Source of the DNA: a virus
Reading direction: 5' to 3' (one strand)
IMG/VR virus record: IMGVR_UViG_3300037149_000284
Span: 1-24,223 of that record
Length of the DNA stretch: 24,223 bases
Shown here: positions 19,812-24,223 of the stretch, one piece after another
Position numbering within the stretch: the stretch's first letter is position 1
Layout: every line of letters starts with the position of its first letter
Notes under the pieces: generated by a model
The model's database searches: none
What the model saw: the letters and a program-made list of their open reading frames with translations, nothing else
Told to the model about the DNA's origin: nothing
Program-made: the position numbers and the translations under genes

Positions 19812-22466
19812 ATGAAGCGCTTACTAGCTCTCGCCGTTCTGCTCTGTTCCGTCCCCTTCGCATTCGCGCAGTCGCAATATGTGCAACTTATTGGATCGAA
19901 TATCACCGATGCTGCCGGCAACAAGCTGCAGAGCGGCACAATCACGTTTACGCCCGTGAGCAGCGCGGGCGCACCGGTGGCTCCGCACCTCACGCTGGGC
20001 GGACGAGCGGTACCGGCTACCGTCACCTTCTCGGTGGTCAACGGTGCGATCCAGGCCGCATACGGAACCACGCAACTCGCCGATGTGTCGCAGGCCTTTC
20101 CGCAGAACTTCTGCTATGCCGACACGATTCATGACAACGGAACGGGCGACACATGGAGCCCGGATACGTGCGTACAGCCAGCCTTCAACGCGAACTGGTG
20201 TACGGTGTCGAGCGGCCAAACGACATGCAACTTCGATCAGTTTCTTCCGATGGGTACGCCGGGCGCGATGGTTGCGGCTCCGTCTCTCAAAGGCGGCACC
20301 TTTTCGACAGGCGCGGCCGGCAGCCCGGTATCATGCAGCGTGGATCTAGCAGGACCCGCGCCGAGTTATGCGCTGAGCTGCACCATCCCGCAGGGCATAC
20401 AAGGTATCCAGGGCATCCCTGCATTGCTCGGCCAGGGCAAGGGCGCCTATAGCTCGACCACAACTTACAACGCCGGCGAAGTGGTCGCTTACAACGGCCA
20501 AAGCTACGCATCCTTCGTGTCATCGAACCTGGGCAATCAGCCGGACATCAGCTCCACGAAATGGGGTCTGCTCGCGAATCTTTCGAACTTGCCAACGGCG
20601 TTCGCATCGCAATCGCAGGCCAATCCAGACAAGGGCTACTTCAGTACCGTCGCGGCCACCACTCCAATATCGAACTCCAGCGGAGGCCTTGGGAATACAA
20701 CAGGAACTGCGCAGCACTCGCTTAACCTGCCCGCTGATTTTTCAGCCCAAAGCGCGGCAAATCCCCAGGCGGCGACTTTTACGGCGTTAAGTACGCTTGC
20801 TAACAGTTCCAACCCGCCACTCATCATCTACGACGATGACTTGGCCTCTGACCCGGATACGTGGACGCTTAATGCAATCCATTACTGGATCGATACTAAT
20901 CAAGTTCAGGTTCTTGCGTTCATCGCGGATTCTTCGAACCCAAATACCGCGCCGCTTATGAAGGTATTTGAACAGTATTGGCATCACACGGGCATACCTA
21001 TCGGAGCCTATCAAGGAAACGGAGTTCCAGATGGAAGCGCGAGCACGTGGATAGCTGGTGTTATCTCTACTCTCGATCCCGGAGACACACGAACAAACTA
21101 CACAGATTGTGTAACTGAATATCGGACGGTACTTGCAGCGGCTGCCAACAACAGCGTGAAGATCGTAGAGGCGGGGTTTCCTACTTGCCTTGTCGGACTG
21201 CTTGCCTCGGGGGCCGATGGAATCAGTTCATTGACTGGTCCGCAGTTGATTCAGGCCAAGGTGATTTCACTCGATATCATGGGGGGAAAATATCCGTCGA
21301 GTTTTGGTAGCCCGGAATGGAATTTTGCGTTTGACCCATCAGATAACAACACGCTTTTTACAACGTGGACCATGCAGAACGGATATCCTCCGATTTACCT
21401 TAACGGGTATGCTAACGGTCTGCCGATCAATACAGGAACGCCGCTATGGTTCCCAACAGCTAACTGCACCCCAACTGGTATCGCTGGCGGAAGTTGCCAC
21501 CCAAGTGCTTACGTTGCACAGCAGACCTCTACTTACAATCGCCCAGCATGGGATGTGCTTTCAGCATTCCATGCGATATTTGGTAATTCGTCATGGTCAA
21601 CGAGCGTAAGCGGCACCAACGTCATAAACACGGTAACTGGAGACAATACGTGGTCTAGCTCACCCGCTTCGAGACAATATTATATCACGACAACACAGCC
21701 AACTAGTTACTACGAGTCGTTTCTCGATGGACAAAACTTTTTTGGCACGGGTGCAAACGGGTTTTACCCTGCCGCGATAACTCCGAATATCCGATCTTAT
21801 GATGGACTACAGTGCAACGCGTATAACGGGTGCTCGGTCCCATCCCTAGGGATCGGGGGGAATTTCCAGTTCTCTCCGTCTGGGGGTAATCTTTTTCTGA
21901 CTACCTTAGGTAGTGAGTTTAATTTTACAAATAGCGCAAACAACACCTATTTCGGATTTGGTCAAGCGGCTACTGCGGGAAACTCTGGATACCTGCGGTT
22001 TGGTTATGTCGGAGACGGGAGCGCGTATAACGCTATAGGAATCGGGTTCAACGCAGGCACGGATGTGCTCACGCTAACGCCCTCGCTGGCGACCTTCACC
22101 GCCAGCATACAGGCAACCTCAGGATCTCTCAATCCATACACGTTGACTACCACGGCAAATGGAACATACACAGAGGGGCTTCTTTTGTTGGCCCCTAATC
22201 TGACAGCCGGACATGCGGTCGATATAGATTTTGGGGTGGCCGGATCAAACTACAACGAGGGGAGCATCGGTCTTCTTTACAACGGCTCGGGGTCAACGTC
22301 GAACTACATTCGATTCTCGTTTTACGGCGGACCTGACGCTATGCGGATTATGGGAACCGGGCAAGTTGTTATACCCGGAATCCATTCGACCACTGGGTCA
22401 AGGTATGTGTGTATTGGTACCAGCGGCGAACTTGTATCGTCAGTATCGGCGTGCAGCGGAACATAG
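19812..22466 (+). CDS. Secreted fibre-like protein with nucleoside-hydrolase-like domain
   Basis: This is an 884-aa protein. A Sec signal peptide (residues 1-19, cleavage after AFA) is followed by a beta domain (20-190) and a very short Gly-Ile-Gln repeat (194-204). Next is a small chitin/carbohydrate-binding-like module (211-252: AYSSTTTYNAGEVVAYNGQS). A nucleoside-hydrolase-like domain spans about 337-600. It shows the Asp cluster at 341-349 (IIYDDDLASDPDT), the MGG...EWNFAFDP signature, and RPAWDVLSAFHAI for the last metal-binding Asp. The C-terminal part (about 640-884) is Gly/Asn/Ser-rich beta structure. Family knowledge: nucleoside hydrolases cleave the N-glycosidic bond of ribonucleosides. 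The combination looks like a receptor-binding or surface fibre, but a true phage tail fibre would not need a signal peptide. From about 20.78 kb the DNA becomes less GC-rich, so the fibre part may be acquired. Confidence 0.7.
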   Translation: MKRLLALAVLLCSVPFAFAQSQYVQLIGSNITDAAGNKLQSGTITFTPVSSAGAPVAPHLTLGGRAVPATVTFSVVNGAIQAAYGTTQLADVSQAFPQNFCYADTIHDNGTGDTWSPDTCVQPAFNANWCTVSSGQTTCNFDQFLPMGTPGAMVAAPSLKGGTFSTGAAGSPVSCSVDLAGPAPSYALSCTIPQGIQGIQGIPALLGQGKGAYSSTTTYNAGEVVAYNGQSYASFVSSNLGNQPDISSTKWGLLANLSNLPTAFASQSQANPDKGYFSTVAATTPISNSSGGLGNTTGTAQHSLNLPADFSAQSAANPQAATFTALSTLANSSNPPLIIYDDDLASDPDTWTLNAIHYWIDTNQVQVLAFIADSSNPNTAPLMKVFEQYWHHTGIPIGAYQGNGVPDGSASTWIAGVISTLDPGDTRTNYTDCVTEYRTVLAAAANNSVKIVEAGFPTCLVGLLASGADGISSLTGPQLIQAKVISLDIMGGKYPSSFGSPEWNFAFDPSDNNTLFTTWTMQNGYPPIYLNGYANGLPINTGTPLWFPTANCTPTGIAGGSCHPSAYVAQQTSTYNRPAWDVLSAFHAIFGNSSWSTSVSGTNVINTVTGDNTWSSSPASRQYYITTTQPTSYYESFLDGQNFFGTGANGFYPAAITPNIRSYDGLQCNAYNGCSVPSLGIGGNFQFSPSGGNLFLTTLGSEFNFTNSANNTYFGFGQAATAGNSGYLRFGYVGDGSAYNAIGIGFNAGTDVLTLTPSLATFTASIQATSGSLNPYTLTTTANGTYTEGLLLLAPNLTAGHAVDIDFGVAGSNYNEGSIGLLYNGSGSTSNYIRFSFYGGPDAMRIMGTGQVVIPGIHSTTGSRYVCIGTSGELVSSVSACSGT

Positions 22467-22476
22467 GAAGGGAGTC

Positions 22477-22764
22477 ATGCTAAAAATCATTATCATCTCA
22501 AGCATGTTGGTGGCTGGGGTTGTCGGAGCGCAGACCCCAGACAAGCGGATAGCACAGATATCGCCAGAACAGCGGGCAGTATTCTGGCGCGCGCAGGCCG
22601 AGCAACTTGCTGCACAGATGCGCCTCGAAATGGCAAATCGCCAATTGCAAGCTGCTCGCGAAGCTATGGTCAAAGCATGTGTAGAAGCTGAACTCGTGTC
22701 TGATTCAGGCGGAGAACCAATGTGCCATCCCAAGCCAGACGCAGGAGATCTGGTGAGGAAGTAG
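22477..22764 (+). CDS. Small secreted helical protein
   Basis: This is a 95-aa protein with a good ribosome site (GGAAGGGAG, 2 bases before). The N-terminal signal peptide (residues 1-18, ending VGA) is followed by a helix rich in Ala, Gln, Arg and Glu (RAVFWRAQAEQLAAQMRLEM), like a coiled coil. Two cysteines lie in the C-terminal part (VKACVEAEL, GEPMCHPK). It follows the fibre-like gene by 10 bases and is likely co-transcribed with it. It could be an export partner or chaperone for the fibre. The family is unknown. Confidence 0.58.
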   Translation: MLKIIIISSMLVAGVVGAQTPDKRIAQISPEQRAVFWRAQAEQLAAQMRLEMANRQLQAAREAMVKACVEAELVSDSGGEPMCHPKPDAGDLVRK

Positions 22765-22779
22765 CGCTGTCAGCACTAC
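22761..22779 (+). terminator. Dyad at the end of the fibre operon
   Basis: GTAG-C-GCT, loop GTC, AGC-A-CTAC forms a near-perfect hairpin covering the stop codon of the small secreted protein gene. No T-run follows, so an intrinsic terminator is doubtful. The following 200 bases to 22980 hold no gene that I trust. Confidence 0.3.
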
Positions 22780-22980
22780 GGTAGTTGAGCAAAAACAAGT
22801 TTGCAGCGGCGGGAATGGGAGAGTGGAGAGCTTTCCTGTGGCAACTGGTTAGGCGAGATCGCAGATGCAGTATCCCAAGTCATCACGCGGGCACCGACGA
22901 AAAAAACCAAACGCATGGACGGGGAAAACGACCAACGATGCTGCGTCGCTGCAAAGTATGATCGTTCTGTGGGAGGCAAG

Positions 22981-23421
22981 ATGCCTAGTCAGAAAGAATC
23001 GATTCAGAAGGATTGTCAATTTGCAGATGAATGGACTGAAGAAGATCGTAGGGCAGAGCTGGACCTGATCCGAAAAGGGCGCGCTGCAGTCCTTGAATCT
23101 CAGAACTACTCGATTGAGAAAATGGCGGAGTTACTGGCTAAAGCTCAGATTGCTTTGGAAATCGAATGGGAAGCGAAGCGCGAGTGTGTCAAGCGTTATC
23201 TCGATGCGACCGGGCGTGGGCAATACGGAAGTGAAACTCTGGAGTATGAAATCGGCTTCTTCGAGAGATTAGGAGAAAGCAGTATTATTTTTCGGCATGG
23301 AAGCAACGACCTAGCCAAAAGCCGTCATGAGGAAGGATTCAAGAACAGCGGGCCGGATGACTCCGGCCCGCGTGGGTTTAGAGGTAGCTCGGAGCATACA
23401 TGCGGTACTGCTGCTGAGTGA
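22981..23421 (+). CDS. Hypothetical helical acidic protein
   Basis: This is a 146-aa protein from ATG 22981, chosen for its ribosome site (GGGAGG, 4 bases before) over an upstream in-frame start at 22801. Residues about 15-85 are helical and charged (EWTEEDRRAELDLIRKGRAA; MAELLAKAQIALEIEWEAKR). The C-terminal part is less ordered. Its 3' end runs through a hairpin (23350-23369) and overlaps the convergent recombinase gene by 44 bases. The last 30 residues may therefore not matter. No family is recognised. Confidence 0.5.
   Translation: MPSQKESIQKDCQFADEWTEEDRRAELDLIRKGRAAVLESQNYSIEKMAELLAKAQIALEIEWEAKRECVKRYLDATGRGQYGSETLEYEIGFFERLGESSIIFRHGSNDLAKSRHEEGFKNSGPDDSGPRGFRGSSEHTCGTAAE
23350..23369 (-). 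terminator. Hairpin terminator after the recombinase gene
   Basis: A perfect 8-bp stem (GGGCCGGA, loop of 4 bases, TCCGGCCC) lies 8 bases past the recombinase stop codon. The minus-strand sequence after it is moderately T-rich (GCTGTTCTTG). The plus side is followed by GCGTGGGTTT. It probably works for the leftward recombinase transcript, and perhaps in both directions. Confidence 0.6.
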
Positions 23422-24223
23422 GATCTGGATCGCTGTGAACGTAGATCATGGTGGTCTCCACAAATGCGTGGCCGAGCTGCTCCTTAATGGCCAGCAGATG
23501 AGCACCACGACGCAACAGGTTGGTGGCGAGAGAATGACGCAACAAGTGAGGATAGACGCGCTTCTTCAAGCCCGCACGCTTCGCGGCCGCGCGGATCATC
23601 TTGCGCAGATCCTGTTGCGAGTAGAAGCCCTTGCGGCGAAGGGAAAGAAAGACCAGGTCCTCGGGCTGGCCGCCGCGCTCGCGCAGGTATTCGGCGAGCA
23701 TCGAAACACAGGGGGCGGCGATGTGCGCGTTGCGATCCTTCTGAGTCTTCGTCCCGTTGATGTGGAGCGTCTGGGCGCCCAGATCGACGTCGCGGATCCG
23801 CAGCCGGCAGAGCTCGCGATTGCGCAGCCCTGCATAGGCCAGAGTTGCGATGATCGTGCGCTCGCGCAACGTGCGCCCCGCATGGATCAGCAGCGTCACT
23901 TCGGCCTCGCTCAGGACACCGCGCACCAGGTGCTTAGGCTTCCTCGGACGCCCCAGATGAATAGGCTTTCCGATGAACGCGCAGTAGGTCTCGATCGCCG
24001 TCGACGTGTTGGTGATGTGCGAGTACGACGCCCCGCTTTTGTGCATCCTTTCGATGTGCTGATCGATCACTTTCGGTGTGGGATTCAGGCCGATGACAGG
24101 GGCAAGCCGGCGCATCGCCGAGACGTAGTTGTAGACGGTGGTCTCACCCAGTCCGCGGCGCGCATAAAGGTAGCGCTCAAAGCGGACGAGAGTGGCCTGC
24201 AGATTAGAATGATTTGCAGCCAT
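23378..24223 (-). CDS. Tyrosine recombinase (site-specific integrase)
   Basis: This is a 281-aa protein reading to the right edge, where its ATG is the last codon seen. A slightly longer N-terminus outside the window cannot be excluded. An N-terminal SAM-like core-binding domain (about 8-85: RFERYLYARRGLGETTVYNY) is followed by the catalytic domain. The complete set is present: Arg134 (AGLRNREL), Lys159 (GTKTQKD), His226 and Arg229 (PHLLRHS), His252 (LGHAF), and the nucleophile Tyr261 (MIYVHS). Family knowledge: such enzymes catalyse site-specific recombination, as phage integrases or Xer-like enzymes. The size and pattern fit XerC/D-like integrases of mobile elements. A Mu-type phage does not need it. 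It may belong to another element or to the host. No att site or tRNA was seen in the window. Confidence 0.88.
   Translation of the reverse strand: MAANHSNLQATLVRFERYLYARRGLGETTVYNYVSAMRRLAPVIGLNPTPKVIDQHIERMHKSGASYSHITNTSTAIETYCAFIGKPIHLGRPRKPKHLVRGVLSEAEVTLLIHAGRTLRERTIIATLAYAGLRNRELCRLRIRDVDLGAQTLHINGTKTQKDRNAHIAAPCVSMLAEYLRERGGQPEDLVFLSLRRKGFYSQQDLRKMIRAAAKRAGLKKRVYPHLLRHSLATNLLRRGAHLLAIKEQLGHAFVETTMIYVHSDPDLTQQQYRMYAPSYL

Noticed and set aside
19816-19836. Possible third, inverted partial copy of the 32-bp repeat at the start of the fibre-like gene
   Set aside because: Needs a gap and several mismatches, and lies in signal-peptide coding sequence; treated as weak and only mentioned.
20392-20430. 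Collagen-like repeat in the fibre-like protein
   Set aside because: Only two or three imperfect Gly-Ile-Gln/Pro units, too short for a collagen-like stalk.
22865-23068. 67-aa open frame before and overlapping the 22981 gene
   Set aside because: Very basic, no motif, weak ribosome site, and overlapped by a better-supported gene.
1-24223. CRISPR arrays, tRNA or rRNA genes, riboswitches
   Set aside because: No regularly spaced repeats, cloverleaf-like genes or known RNA signatures were recognised on either strand by eye.

Overview
This window is most of a Mu-like (transposable) phage or prophage. It carries a DDE transposase of the MuA type (10007-12118) with its AAA+ partner of the MuB type (12066-13034), and Mu-type packaging genes (gp27-like and gp28-like terminase subunits). 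GC content is high throughout, except in the second half of the large secreted protein gene. The style of that protein (Sec signal, low-complexity Ser/Thr/Asn-rich beta structure, C-terminus ending in VSACSGT) resembles proteins of Acidobacteriota (Terriglobia). That host guess is inference; no rRNA or housekeeping gene is present to test it.

Layout: a central regulatory switch (about 8.0-9.1 kb) separates two divergent transcription units. Leftward from the switch run an XRE-type repressor and two small genes (8818 down to 7607). Further left is the late cluster: GH24 lysozyme, a secreted or lipoprotein-like protein, an Acb2/Tad1-like cyclic-nucleotide sponge candidate, a holin-like protein, gp25-like and gp26-like proteins, both terminase subunits, portal, and the start of a minor head gene cut by the left edge. 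Rightward runs a long early operon of about 24 genes (8882-19767), tightly coupled for most of its length. In order it holds a small HTH protein, a 72-aa protein made of transposase motifs in swapped order, a pre-transposase gene, A, B, then about eighteen small accessory genes. Several of these are zinc-ribbon-like; others are a possible Gam analogue, a degenerate receiver domain, an ASCH protein, a GemA-like protein and a tandem-HTH protein. Early genes on one arm and late genes on the other, read outward from a central switch, recalls the arrangement I remember for BcepMu-type phages rather than Mu itself.

Control: a perfect -35 box TTGACA, 17 bp, then TATGCT lies at 8826-8854. It is covered by a 33-bp palindrome (8833-8865), which makes a convincing repressor operator over the early promoter.

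Right of the early operon are an 884-aa secreted fibre-like protein with an embedded nucleoside-hydrolase-like domain, two small genes, and a convergent tyrosine recombinase with the complete catalytic set at the right edge. Whether that right part belongs to the same element is unresolved. A 32-bp sequence occurs twice in inverted orientation (7541-7572 and 19741-19772, 29/32 identical) and brackets exactly the repressor plus early/transposition module. This is the strongest unexplained structural signal in the window.

The items most worth following are the Acb2-like gene, the 72-aa swapped-motif transposase-like protein, and the 32-bp inverted pair. No CRISPR array, tRNA or rRNA was recognised, and no stretch longer than 300 bases lacks a gene.
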